A program made the position numbers and the translations under genes. Below, one piece after another: positions 1 through 5,683 of a stretch of DNA of 5,683 nucleotides (positions within the stretch are counted from its first letter, which is position 1; each line of letters starts with the position of its first letter). The notes under the pieces were generated by a model. That model was given only the letters and a program-made list of their open reading frames with translations, searched no databases and was not told the origin of the DNA. The stretch spans positions 1 through 5,683 of the forward strand of contig JAOUGQ010000202.1 in the NCBI GenBank assembly GCA_029865515.1, given 5' to 3'. Source of the stretch: Nitrospirota bacterium. Lineage in GTDB: Bacteria > Nitrospirota > Nitrospiria > Nitrospirales > UBA8639.

Positions 1-1300
1 TTCTATAGAACAAGGGATGCGACGGGTCCATTTCATATTTCGCTAATGACAATTGGCCTAAAATAGCTGTGAGTAAATTATTGAAATCATGGGCGAGCCC
101 TCCCGCCAAGAGCCCAAGCGACTCCAACTTGGCCCCCCTTAATCGTTCCTCTTCCCATTTCTTTCTATCAGTCACATCCTGAGCAACCCCAATGACCCGG
201 TGAATGCCTCCCGATGGATCTTGCATTGGAAAAGTTCGGTTATGGACCCATCGCACCTCATTGCGATGGGTGACAATCCGATATTCAATATCAAGGCTTT
301 TCCCATCAATCCGCTTCAAAAAAAGGTTTTCAACTCTAGCCCGATCTTCTTGAAAAACGACGGTCAGCCAATCAAACGGATTGTTCATGAGTTTTTGAGA
401 ATTCCCGCCCCAAAGCCGTTCGTAAGCGGGGCTCACATAGACCATTCGCTGCAGGTCAACATCCCAAATCCAAAACACGCTATCCACGGTTTCAGCCAAC
501 TGACGGAATTTTTCATCACTGTCCCTAAAGGCCGACTCCGCTGTCCGCACATCTGTCACATCCCGACAAATCAGCAACACAGTTAAAATTTGCCCACCAA
601 TTGTTGGCTCAGGACAAAACCGCATTTCAAAGATTTTCATCCCTTGAGAAGTGGGATGGGAAATCTCCAGGGATTCCGATGTGCCATTTTCACAAACTGC
701 TTGAATTTTTTCCTCAAAAATGCCTGCGACCTTTTGAGATAATCCCAAATCTACGAGTTGTTTCCCCAAATACCGTTCAGGAGGAAATGGCTCAAGGCTA
801 TCCCACCATCGGTTTAAATACAAAAGCCTGTTTTTGCGATCAATTCTTCCAATAATATCAGGGAGATTGCCCGTCAAGGATTGAAGCTCTAGGTCCCACC
901 GCTGAAGCTCGTCTTTGATCTGTTGGTGATTAGAGATTTCCGTTAACACCCCTTGACAAATCTTTTCAGCTCCGATTTTCCCCTGAGACATCACACAATT
1001 GTCATGAACCCAAATCACACGGTTTCCCACACCGAGCATCCGATAATCCAAACGAATTGTTGCAGGCATTTGAGAGTGATTCTCCCAAACTCTCAAAAAC
1101 ATATTTCGATCTTCCGGGTGTATCAGACGGAAAAACGCCCTGGAATCATTGATTAATTGCTCCGGAGTCAGCCCCAGTAAGGAATGGACGTACCGAGTGA
1201 CAAAATCAAACTTTCGATCAATACCCTGTTGAATGCAACGATAGACCACCACGGGAACATGGTCCAAAATTGAAAACTCATTTTGCACAGAGACATCCAT
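1..1300 (-). CDS. Triple-PAS sensor histidine kinase, N-terminal part (truncated by window edge)
   Basis: The frame is open for 433 codons from an ATG at 1300 and runs off the left edge. No transmembrane segment or signal peptide is visible, so it is probably cytoplasmic. Three PAS-type repeats are readable: about residues 8-122 (LLGLTPEQL, then LIHPEDR), about 130-248 (ending in LLICRDVTD) and about 262-377 (FRQLAETVDSVFWIWD, YVSPAYERLWG, ending in GVAQDVTDRK). A HisKA dimerisation helix follows, with the H box GLAHDFNNLL; His404 is the expected phosphoacceptor. The ATPase domain and any receiver domain lie outside the window. HDFNN-type kinases of this layout often carry a C-terminal receiver, but that cannot be checked here. 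The gene lies 106 bases downstream of the 7TM-GAF pseudokinase on the same strand. The start was chosen because the first PAS fold begins within ten residues; its leader is pyrimidine-rich with no Shine-Dalgarno. Signal and partner regulator are unknown. Confidence 0.93.
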   Translation of the reverse strand, partial: MDVSVQNEFSILDHVPVVVYRCIQQGIDRKFDFVTRYVHSLLGLTPEQLINDSRAFFRLIHPEDRNMFLRVWENHSQMPATIRLDYRMLGVGNRVIWVHDNCVMSQGKIGAEKICQGVLTEISNHQQIKDELQRWDLELQSLTGNLPDIIGRIDRKNRLLYLNRWWDSLEPFPPERYLGKQLVDLGLSQKVAGIFEEKIQAVCENGTSESLEISHPTSQGMKIFEMRFCPEPTIGGQILTVLLICRDVTDVRTAESAFRDSDEKFRQLAETVDSVFWIWDVDLQRMVYVSPAYERLWGGNSQKLMNNPFDWLTVVFQEDRARVENLFLKRIDGKSLDIEYRIVTHRNEVRWVHNRTFPMQDPSGGIHRVIGVAQDVTDRKKWEEERLRGAKLESLGLLAGGLAHDFNNLLTAILGQLSLAKYEMDPSHPLFYR

Positions 1301-1340
1301 ATAAAAAATAAAAGGAGAAGGACACAATCCAACTAACTAC

Positions 1341-1359
1341 CTGACTAATAAGAAGTCAG
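1341..1359 (-). other. Short inverted repeat between the two sensor genes
   Basis: CTGACT and AGTCAG form a perfect 6-bp stem around a 7-base loop, in the 106-base gap between the 7TM-GAF protein and the PAS kinase. In the minus-strand transcript no U-run follows, so it does not look like an intrinsic terminator. It could be a weak mRNA structure or chance. Confidence 0.3.
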
Positions 1360-1406
1360 CGAACAGTACCTCACATTCTACCAATTTTCTTCTAGGAGAA
1401 AAGATG

Positions 1407-3611
1407 TCAAGTACCTGGAGTCAGATTAACCGGCTTGAGAGGAAGAGAGGGAATACGAAAAGACGCGAAGGAATTTTTCTGGTCGTAGGGTAGACTAAGA
1501 GGCAGCTGGATTTGAAATCCAAAAATCACATCATCGTTAGTCAAAAGCTGAAACCTTCCAGAATGGCGTTGAATAATGTGATGGGCGAGAATTAACCCTT
1601 GCGCGGCGGAAGGATCATGGACATCAATAAAAGAACTCTCAAAACCCCACTCCTCTATAGGAACAAGTTGAGAATCCAACGATGCCCGTTGAGCTTTCCA
1701 CCACACAGCAACCTGGAGCAGATTTTGTCCCATGCCCTGCCCCTCAGCTTTTGTTTCAATGCGCAAAGTTCCAGACAATGGAGCAGGGTCCTTTAAAAGG
1801 AATAAAAGCCCATTGAAAACTGCCTGCATGAATCCCTGTCTATCCACACATACCATCGGAACATCGTGACTAAATATCTTCTCAATCATAATATTCCGGT
1901 AAGAAGGATTGCTCGCCACAAACAAAAGACAGGAATCAATCACATCGTGAACATGAATTTTGGCATTCAACGACCCCGATAAGGGCTTCACATACTCCCT
2001 GATCTCTCTCGTTAACTCTTCAATCTTCCCAAGATCTTCTCCAACTACACAATTAAGCCTATCCATAAATTCCACATCATGACGGCGCAATTGAGCCACT
2101 TGAACAAAGGCTTTAATTGATACTAATGGACTATGCAGCTCTTGGGTCAGTCCATCTGCCATCGCTTCCAGGGAACGTAACCGATCAACCTGGCAAAGCA
2201 GGTTTTGAGATCGGTGAATTTCTTCTCGCAAAATGGCATTTTCTAAAGCTAAGGACGATTCCTGGATTATGGTATTCCAAACAGTTTTTCCACCCATCCT
2301 TTGAATGGCTTCGCTGGATGTAGGGGCAAGTGCCAAGAAACCCAATAACTGGTTATTCCCGAAAATGGGGTAAAATAATTCCAACCCGGCTTCTTCCAAT
2401 TCTTCTGCTACCCGCTTTTCATCTTCATTGGAGTCGTCCCCCTTTAAATCCTTAATGGACACTCTTGACTGTGTGAACAGTAACATTTGTGGGAGATTAT
2501 CCGAGATAGCCCATCCATTTTGAATAATAGGATGATCCTGAGAAAACCCGAAGCTTGAAACAGCCCGATACCGATTTTCTTCAACTTGTAAAACAAAGAT
2601 GGCCGCTTTAGATGCTCCAACACCCTTTCCTACAGTTTCCAGAATAGCCTGGCCCAAATCTGGAACATTTTGAACATTGGTGACTTTCGATGAAAAACTG
2701 GAAAGAGCTTGAGTCCTCAGTTCCCTTCCTTTCAGTATGGTTCTCGCTACCGCACCCTTGGTTCCCACCTTCATCTGGTACACACATGCAACCATCAGGA
2801 GGTAGAGCATAAGTTGCACGATCGAAAACTTGATATTAATGGCACCAAGAACTGATTTCTGCGCAAGTAGCAGCATCTGATAAACGGGTTGGGAAACAAA
2901 CAACAAAATGGCAAAATAGGACAATCCCTTTTCAACGTAGACTGAGAATCCCAACCAATGAAATCGCAACAATGTATAAGCCACGATTGAAATATACACC
3001 GCAAAGCCGACGGTCCCGTAGGGAATGATTTCCATGCCATACCACAGGGGATAATTAGTAGCCCCTCCCACATAGCCGATCCCGGACCCAATGAGAAGAT
3101 ACAAAAATTGCCTTCGACGCAATCCCTTCTCTGTTGAATAGGCTTGAAAGAGAAGAACGTGAGCAAAAATTACGAGACCTACCCACCAAATTAAACAAAA
3201 ATGGAAGGCGATACCAGGCACACCCCAAAAAGGAAACACAGAAATGGGGCGGACCCCTTCAATAAAGAAAGGCGTGAGATCTGTAATTAAAAAAATCGCT
3301 CCGATAATGTAATTCCATTTAATAATCGTCCGACAGGAATTCTCTTTCTGGAGTAAAGAAAGAACATGATGCAAGAAGGTAATGGGGATAAATATGGCTC
3401 CGGCCATTAATATCCGGAGATTGAGGAGAGCAAAAGCCTCAGAACCTGAGATTTGCCAAGCAAAATACCCTAAACTCCATACGGCAGTGGAAATTCCGAA
3501 TAAACCGAATGTCCAATGTCGAGGATCCTTGGGTTCGCGTAGATAAACCAAGGAAGCAAGCCCAATGGCTGCCACTCCATTCAACAGTCCACAAATAGCG
3601 AAAAATTCCAT
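1407..3611 (-). CDS. 7TM-GAF sensor with degenerate histidine-kinase domains (putative pseudokinase)
   Basis: A 734-residue inner-membrane protein. The N-terminal half holds eight or nine hydrophobic segments between residues 3 and 280, in the style of the HisKA_7TM family and the membrane half of PrsK-like kinases. A GAF domain covers about 300-462 (LGFLALAP near 423-430). A HisKA-like helical region (about 468-545) and a HATPase-like region (about 555-705) follow. The homology is clear: PLVSIKAF matches the usual stretch after the H box, and GLILAHHIIQRHSG matches the G2 and following helix. Catalytic residues are nonetheless lost. The H box reads LTQELHSPL, with Gln490 where His is expected; the N box reads NGLLFLL, with Phe605 in place of the metal-binding Asn; no DxGxG G1 box is found; and the G2 box is reduced to AAQGLIL. 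The frame is intact, so this looks like a maintained non-catalytic sensor rather than decay. The ATG at 3611 begins directly before the first membrane helix; its Shine-Dalgarno is weak (GGGT at most). Confidence 0.9.
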   Translation of the reverse strand: MEFFAICGLLNGVAAIGLASLVYLREPKDPRHWTFGLFGISTAVWSLGYFAWQISGSEAFALLNLRILMAGAIFIPITFLHHVLSLLQKENSCRTIIKWNYIIGAIFLITDLTPFFIEGVRPISVFPFWGVPGIAFHFCLIWWVGLVIFAHVLLFQAYSTEKGLRRRQFLYLLIGSGIGYVGGATNYPLWYGMEIIPYGTVGFAVYISIVAYTLLRFHWLGFSVYVEKGLSYFAILLFVSQPVYQMLLLAQKSVLGAINIKFSIVQLMLYLLMVACVYQMKVGTKGAVARTILKGRELRTQALSSFSSKVTNVQNVPDLGQAILETVGKGVGASKAAIFVLQVEENRYRAVSSFGFSQDHPIIQNGWAISDNLPQMLLFTQSRVSIKDLKGDDSNEDEKRVAEELEEAGLELFYPIFGNNQLLGFLALAPTSSEAIQRMGGKTVWNTIIQESSLALENAILREEIHRSQNLLCQVDRLRSLEAMADGLTQELHSPLVSIKAFVQVAQLRRHDVEFMDRLNCVVGEDLGKIEELTREIREYVKPLSGSLNAKIHVHDVIDSCLLFVASNPSYRNIMIEKIFSHDVPMVCVDRQGFMQAVFNGLLFLLKDPAPLSGTLRIETKAEGQGMGQNLLQVAVWWKAQRASLDSQLVPIEEWGFESSFIDVHDPSAAQGLILAHHIIQRHSGRFQLLTNDDVIFGFQIQLPLSLPYDQKNSFASFRIPSLPLKPVNLTPGT

Positions 3612-3633
3612 TAATTACCCGATTAAAGGAATG

Positions 3634-3664
3634 TCTTTAAAGAGGATTCTCGAGAAGGGCCCTT
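3634..3664. promoter_or_regulatory. Cluster of three perfect 10-bp palindromes (operator-like)
   Basis: Three perfect 10-bp palindromes lie within 31 bases: TCTTTAAAGA at 3634-3643, TTCTCGAGAA at 3647-3656 and AAGGGCCCTT at 3655-3664, the last two sharing two bases. They sit 23-53 bases upstream of the 7TM-GAF start codon and just downstream of a possible -10 hexamer (GATAAT, minus strand, 3668-3673). This is where a dimeric repressor would block transcription, or where the 5' leader would fold. The three sites differ in sequence, so they are not copies of one operator. No regulator can be named. Confidence 0.35.
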
Positions 3665-3671
3665 AAAATTA

Positions 3672-3896
3672 TCAAGCCACACTACTACTTAAGGGAATTT
3701 GGTTGTCTACATTAGCCTGAATGGAAGAAATGGTCAAGTTCCCCTTTCCGTGTAACTGTCCCCATACCATTAATGTTCCTTTTGCAATCCTGGGATATCG
3801 AGACAAGCATTTTATTGGACAAACTGTATCCCCTATGTGTGCTACCTCTTCCTTGGTCGGTGAGAATAAACCGCCTGCCGACAGCAGCCGGCCCAT
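3672..3896 (-). pseudogene. Possible degenerate PilZ-like fragment (uncertain)
   Basis: A 74-codon frame from an ATG at 3896, with no Shine-Dalgarno. The second half loosely follows the start of a PilZ domain: SRYPRI (residues 32-37) at the place of the RxxxR motif, then a Gly-rich turn and TISSIQ (55-60) at the place of (D/N)xSxxG, then NQIPLSSSV resembling the next strand. Both c-di-GMP motifs are degraded (Ser for the first Arg, Thr for Asp/Asn, Gln for Gly). The C-terminal half of a PilZ domain is missing: stops follow in all three frames before the 7TM-GAF gene. It may be a relic of a PilZ gene that lay upstream of the sensor gene, or a chance open frame. The resemblance is by eye only. 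Confidence 0.2.
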
Positions 3897-3942
3897 TGAC
3901 CAACCGCGGGAGCTGAAAGGACAAGGTTAAGGCAGCCTATAT

Positions 3943-4665
3943 TTAAGGACACAAGAGATCATATAAAGGCAGTTGGGCCAAACTTGAAAGCGTTTGCTTA
4001 ATAGACGGTCTATCCGATAAACGATCAATCAACACGGCATGAAGACCAGCCTGTCGAGCCCCCTCATAGTCCTCAATAACGTGATCTCCTACATGTAGAG
4101 CTTCTTGGGGAATCAGCATATGCTGGTCGAGTGCATGAGTAAAAATCTTCTTGGCTGGCTTGGCAGCTCCTGCCAAGCTGGAAATGGTAACAGAATCAAA
4201 AAAAGCATTGAGGCCAAGCGCGCGGAAAACTTGAAAAAACCGGGTATCAAAGTTGGAGATAACTCCGAGTTCAAACCCTCGCTGTTTCAACTGAGTTAAA
4301 ACTTCACGTGTTTCAGGGAAAATTTCCCAATGAGTTGACTGGCCGAAGGCCTCGAACACCTCATCGAAAAAATCGTCAAACCCTTCAAACATTCCTACCC
4401 GATAAAATACTGCATGCACCACATCAAACCACCACAGCCGCTCACATTGTTTCAGCTTTTCAGGCCGATTAACCGAAAAAATCGGAAGAGGCATTTCTTT
4501 CATGGTTTGTTTAAAAGCTACATTCAGCGCATTTTTGGTCTGTTCAGTAGCCGGAACTCCGTATTTTTTGGCATAGGTCAAATACACCTCTCCAACGGAT
4601 CCCTTCACATCAAACAATGTCCCTACGGCATCAAAAAAAATGGCTTTTATCGGCGAGGAACTCAT
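3943..4665 (-). CDS. HAD-superfamily hydrolase, DREG-2/HDHD3-like
   Basis: A 240-residue soluble protein with all four HAD motif regions. Motif I is FFDAVGTLF with nucleophile Asp12. Motif II is GVISNFD with Ser137. Motif III is the Lys of AAKPAKKIF (Lys169). Motif IV is HVGDHVIEDYEGA with Asp194 and Asp199. A helical C1-type cap lies between motifs I and II (about residues 20-110), including the stretch RLWWFDVV. Motif I lacks the second Asp of the usual DxD, the general acid in typical phosphatases, and has Val14 there. DAVGTL followed by a GSVGEVY segment is recognisable from the HDHD3/DREG-2-like group, so this is probably a family trait and not damage. Substrate unknown; a small phosphorylated metabolite is the default guess. 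The ATG at 4665 places motif I at residue 12 as expected. No Shine-Dalgarno is seen: the bases just upstream are CCCCTC. Confidence 0.92.
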   Translation of the reverse strand: MSSSPIKAIFFDAVGTLFDVKGSVGEVYLTYAKKYGVPATEQTKNALNVAFKQTMKEMPLPIFSVNRPEKLKQCERLWWFDVVHAVFYRVGMFEGFDDFFDEVFEAFGQSTHWEIFPETREVLTQLKQRGFELGVISNFDTRFFQVFRALGLNAFFDSVTISSLAGAAKPAKKIFTHALDQHMLIPQEALHVGDHVIEDYEGARQAGLHAVLIDRLSDRPSIKQTLSSLAQLPLYDLLCP

Positions 4666-4832
4666 GAGGGGAATAATGATATGCGAGGAAAGGGCCGAGG
4701 GGAGAAGGAAGGATTAAATACTTCTCCTTCGAACAAGACCGTTTTTATAGAATCAGACAATCAGGAAAGAAAAAAGAAGAGGAAAGAAATGGTAGAAATA
4801 AACATCTAATAAAAACTTAAAAAATAGGCTAT
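4666..4832. other. Strand-asymmetric spacer, purine-rich on plus strand
   Basis: This 167-base gap between the small basic gene and the HAD gene is strongly purine-biased on the plus strand, with an uninterrupted 27-base A/G run at 4763-4789. The minus-strand transcript across it is therefore pyrimidine-rich and poor in G. A 7-bp inverted repeat lies at 4701-4727. No terminator with a proper U-run is seen, and no gene. Confidence 0.55.
4701..4727. repeat. 7-bp inverted repeat upstream of the HAD gene
   Basis: GGAGAAG (4701-4707) and CTTCTCC (4721-4727) are perfect inverted copies around a 13-base loop, and two G-U pairs could extend the stem on one side. It lies 36-62 bases upstream of the HAD start codon, in its probable 5' leader. 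It could fold in the mRNA or bind a protein. No U-run follows directly on either strand, so a terminator role is unlikely. Confidence 0.35.
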
Positions 4833-4943
4833 TTATTTCTTTTTGCCTTTTTCTCGCCTGGCAACTTCCAAACCTTTTATCCGTTGTTGATTTTTCCGGT
4901 GCTTTCTTCGTAAATCACGATCTTTTTGACGACCACGTGGCAT
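4833..4943 (-). CDS. Very basic 36-residue small protein, function unknown
   Basis: The ATG at 4943 is preceded by a perfect Shine-Dalgarno GGAGG (4951-4955) at 7-base spacing, the best ribosome site in the window, and the frame ends at TAA (4833-4835). Of 36 residues 17 are Lys or Arg and 4 are acidic. It begins MPRGRQKDRD, has a central RRKHRKNQQRIKGL stretch likely to be helical, and ends in KGKKK. There is no membrane segment or Cys. The composition suggests binding to RNA, ribosome or DNA, but no known family is recognised; it is not the bTHX ribosomal protein pattern. It diverges from valS and is followed on the same strand by the HAD gene after 167 bases. The strong ribosome site and the change from neighbouring base composition argue that it is real. 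Confidence 0.7.
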   Translation of the reverse strand: MPRGRQKDRDLRRKHRKNQQRIKGLEVARREKGKKK

Positions 4944-4950
4944 TGAACAT

Positions 4951-4955
4951 CCTCC
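4951..4955 (-). promoter_or_regulatory. Shine-Dalgarno GGAGG of the small basic gene
   Basis: GGAGG on the minus strand lies 7 bases before the ATG at 4943. A second ATG at 4950 directly abuts it, is too close to be served by it, and opens only 11 codons, so this site fixes the start at 4943. Confidence 0.75.
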
Positions 4956-5106
4956 AGCAAAAATTTAAGTAAATGAGATATACCGTTGCTCACGTATCTT
5001 TACCATAGGTCTCACAATGGGAACAAGAGGTCGTGTTGCGAGGCTGTAGGGCCCGTGATAACATCGAAAGCTTTTACCCGATTCCATAGGAACCCATCAG
5101 CTGAGT
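4956..5106. promoter_or_regulatory. Divergent promoter region between the small basic gene and valS
   Basis: Both flanking genes are transcribed outwards, so promoters for both should lie here. No convincing -35/-10 pair is seen on either strand; TATATC near 4974-4984 on the minus strand is the best -10-like hexamer. CTCAC occurs twice (4989-4993 and 5011-5015), 22 bases apart, about two helical turns. No tRNA, T-box or other known leader element is recognised ahead of valS. Confidence 0.4.
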
Positions 5107-5683
5107 ATGCCATCTCCCCAATTAGATAAAATCTACAATCCCGGTGAAGTCGAACAGCGATGGGGAGCCTACTGGATTGAGCACCTCCTCTTCCAGCCTG
5201 ACCTGAAGAGCAATTCCCCTTCATTTTGTCTGGTCATTCCTCCTCCGAATGTCACCGGCTCACTCCACATTGGGCATGCCCTCAATATGGCCCTACAGGA
5301 CATTATTGTTCGATGGCGACGCATGCAGGGACTGAAGACTCTTTGGATACCAGGAACAGACCATGCCGGTATCGCAACCCAAAATGTAGTCGAGCGACAA
5401 CTCGCTCAGGAAGGTCAATCACGGGAACAACTCGGTCGCCAAGCCTTCATTGACCGGGTCTGGAAGTGGAGACACCAATCCGGCGATACCATTATTGAAC
5501 AACTGAAACAACTGGGGGCCTCATGCGACTGGTCTCGCCTTCGGTTCACCATGGACAAAGGACTCTCCCTCGCGGTTCGAGAAGTGTTTGTTCGCCTTTT
5601 TGAAGAAGGTCTCATTTATCGGGGTGAACGATTAATTAATTGGTGCCCCCGCTGTCTGACGGCCCTTTCCGATATTGAAGTCG
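5107..5683 (+). CDS. valS: Valyl-tRNA synthetase, N-terminal part (truncated by window edge)
   Basis: The first 192 residues of a class I aminoacyl-tRNA synthetase that charges tRNA-Val with valine in the cytoplasm. Family signatures are clear: the N-terminal YNPGEVEQRW, the ATP-binding PPPNVTGSLHIGHALN with HIGH at residues 54-57, WIPGTDHAGIATQ at 80-92 (TDHAG is shared by the Val/Ile/Leu group; this spacing and PPPNVTG are typical of ValS), WSRLRFTMD, and INWCPRCLTALSDIEV at the edge, leading into the editing domain. The KMSKS motif, editing domain and C-terminal coiled coil lie beyond the window. The ATG at 5107 was chosen because the conserved N-terminus begins seven residues later; the ribosome site is poor (an AGGA about 15 bases upstream). 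The gene faces away from the small basic gene. Confidence 0.97.
   Translation, partial: MPSPQLDKIYNPGEVEQRWGAYWIEHLLFQPDLKSNSPSFCLVIPPPNVTGSLHIGHALNMALQDIIVRWRRMQGLKTLWIPGTDHAGIATQNVVERQLAQEGQSREQLGRQAFIDRVWKWRHQSGDTIIEQLKQLGASCDWSRLRFTMDKGLSLAVREVFVRLFEEGLIYRGERLINWCPRCLTALSDIEV

Larger units (their letters stand above)
3612..3942. other. 331-base gap between the HAD gene and the 7TM-GAF gene
   Basis: No confident gene is seen. On the minus strand it contains a short open frame with faint PilZ resemblance (3672-3896) and, next to the 7TM-GAF start, a palindrome cluster (3634-3664). A hexamer GATAAT (minus strand, 3668-3673) would serve as a -10 box for the 7TM-GAF gene, but no good -35 is found at the right distance. 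No clear hairpin plus U-run terminator follows the HAD stop codon; a GCCG/CGGC stem near 3877-3892 is only 4 bp. The gap suggests the 7TM-GAF gene has its own promoter rather than being co-transcribed with the HAD gene. Confidence 0.6.

Noticed and set aside
200..1156. Several plus-strand frames antisense to the PAS kinase
   Set aside because: The minus strand is continuously open with three PAS domains and an H box; the antisense frames show no family signature.
1341..1359. Intrinsic terminator between the two sensor genes
   Set aside because: The stem is only 6 bp and no U-run follows in the direction of transcription.
2795..3166. 123-codon minus-strand frame inside the 7TM-GAF gene
   Set aside because: It is an alternate frame of the membrane-coding half, where hydrophobic codons give long open frames by composition.
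3721..3930. 69-codon plus-strand frame in the gap between the HAD and sensor genes
   Set aside because: No Shine-Dalgarno, no recognisable motif, and it overlaps two other equally unconvincing frames on the minus strand.
4414..4809. 131-codon plus-strand frame antisense to the HAD gene
   Set aside because: It overlaps the well-supported HAD gene, has no recognisable domain, and its Lys/Glu/Arg-rich tail merely reflects the purine-rich spacer.
4918..4950. Alternative ATG at 4950 for the small basic gene
   Set aside because: It abuts the GGAGG with no spacer, is in another frame and stops after 11 codons.
4975..5106. T-box or other tRNA-sensing leader ahead of valS
   Set aside because: No T-box bulge sequence, no terminator/antiterminator pair and no specifier loop can be recognised.
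5012..5224. 70-codon minus-strand frame over the valS start
   Set aside because: Antisense to a clear valS N-terminus and without any motif.
1..5683. CRISPR array, insertion sequence, tRNA gene or prophage attachment site
   Set aside because: No regularly spaced repeats, transposase motifs, tRNA cloverleaf or flanking direct repeats were seen on either strand.

Overview
The window reads as chromosomal DNA of a Gram-negative-type bacterium with mid-40s percent GC by eye. The mix of a 7TM-GAF sensor kinase, a PAS-rich kinase and a DREG-2/HDHD3-type HAD protein would fit Nitrospirota or a related environmental phylum. That placement is a weak inference: no rRNA or strongly lineage-specific gene is present.

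Layout. Everything from position 1 to 4943 that looks like a gene is on the minus strand, reading right to left. In transcription order these are: a 36-residue, extremely basic small protein (4833-4943); a HAD-family hydrolase with the DAVGTL variant of motif I (3943-4665); a 331-base gap holding a possible degenerate PilZ-like fragment and a cluster of three perfect 10-bp palindromes; a 734-residue membrane protein built like a 7TM-GAF histidine kinase but lacking the catalytic residues (1407-3611); and the N-terminal 433 residues of a triple-PAS histidine kinase with an intact phosphoacceptor motif, cut by the left edge (1-1300). On the plus strand, valyl-tRNA synthetase (valS) starts at 5107 and is cut by the right edge.

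How the parts may work together. The two adjacent co-directional sensor proteins are the most interesting part. One has a full membrane and GAF sensory half but a dead-looking kinase half (Gln at the phosphoacceptor position, no recognisable N box or G1 box). The other, directly downstream, appears soluble and has a canonical H box. A non-catalytic membrane sensor modulating a soluble kinase is a reasonable hypothesis, in the manner of known atypical kinases such as DivL or RetS, but the sequence does not prove it. valS and the small basic protein diverge from a 163-base region. The HAD protein looks like a stand-alone housekeeping phosphatase-type gene. Shine-Dalgarno signals are weak or absent for all starts except the small basic protein, which has a perfect GGAGG.
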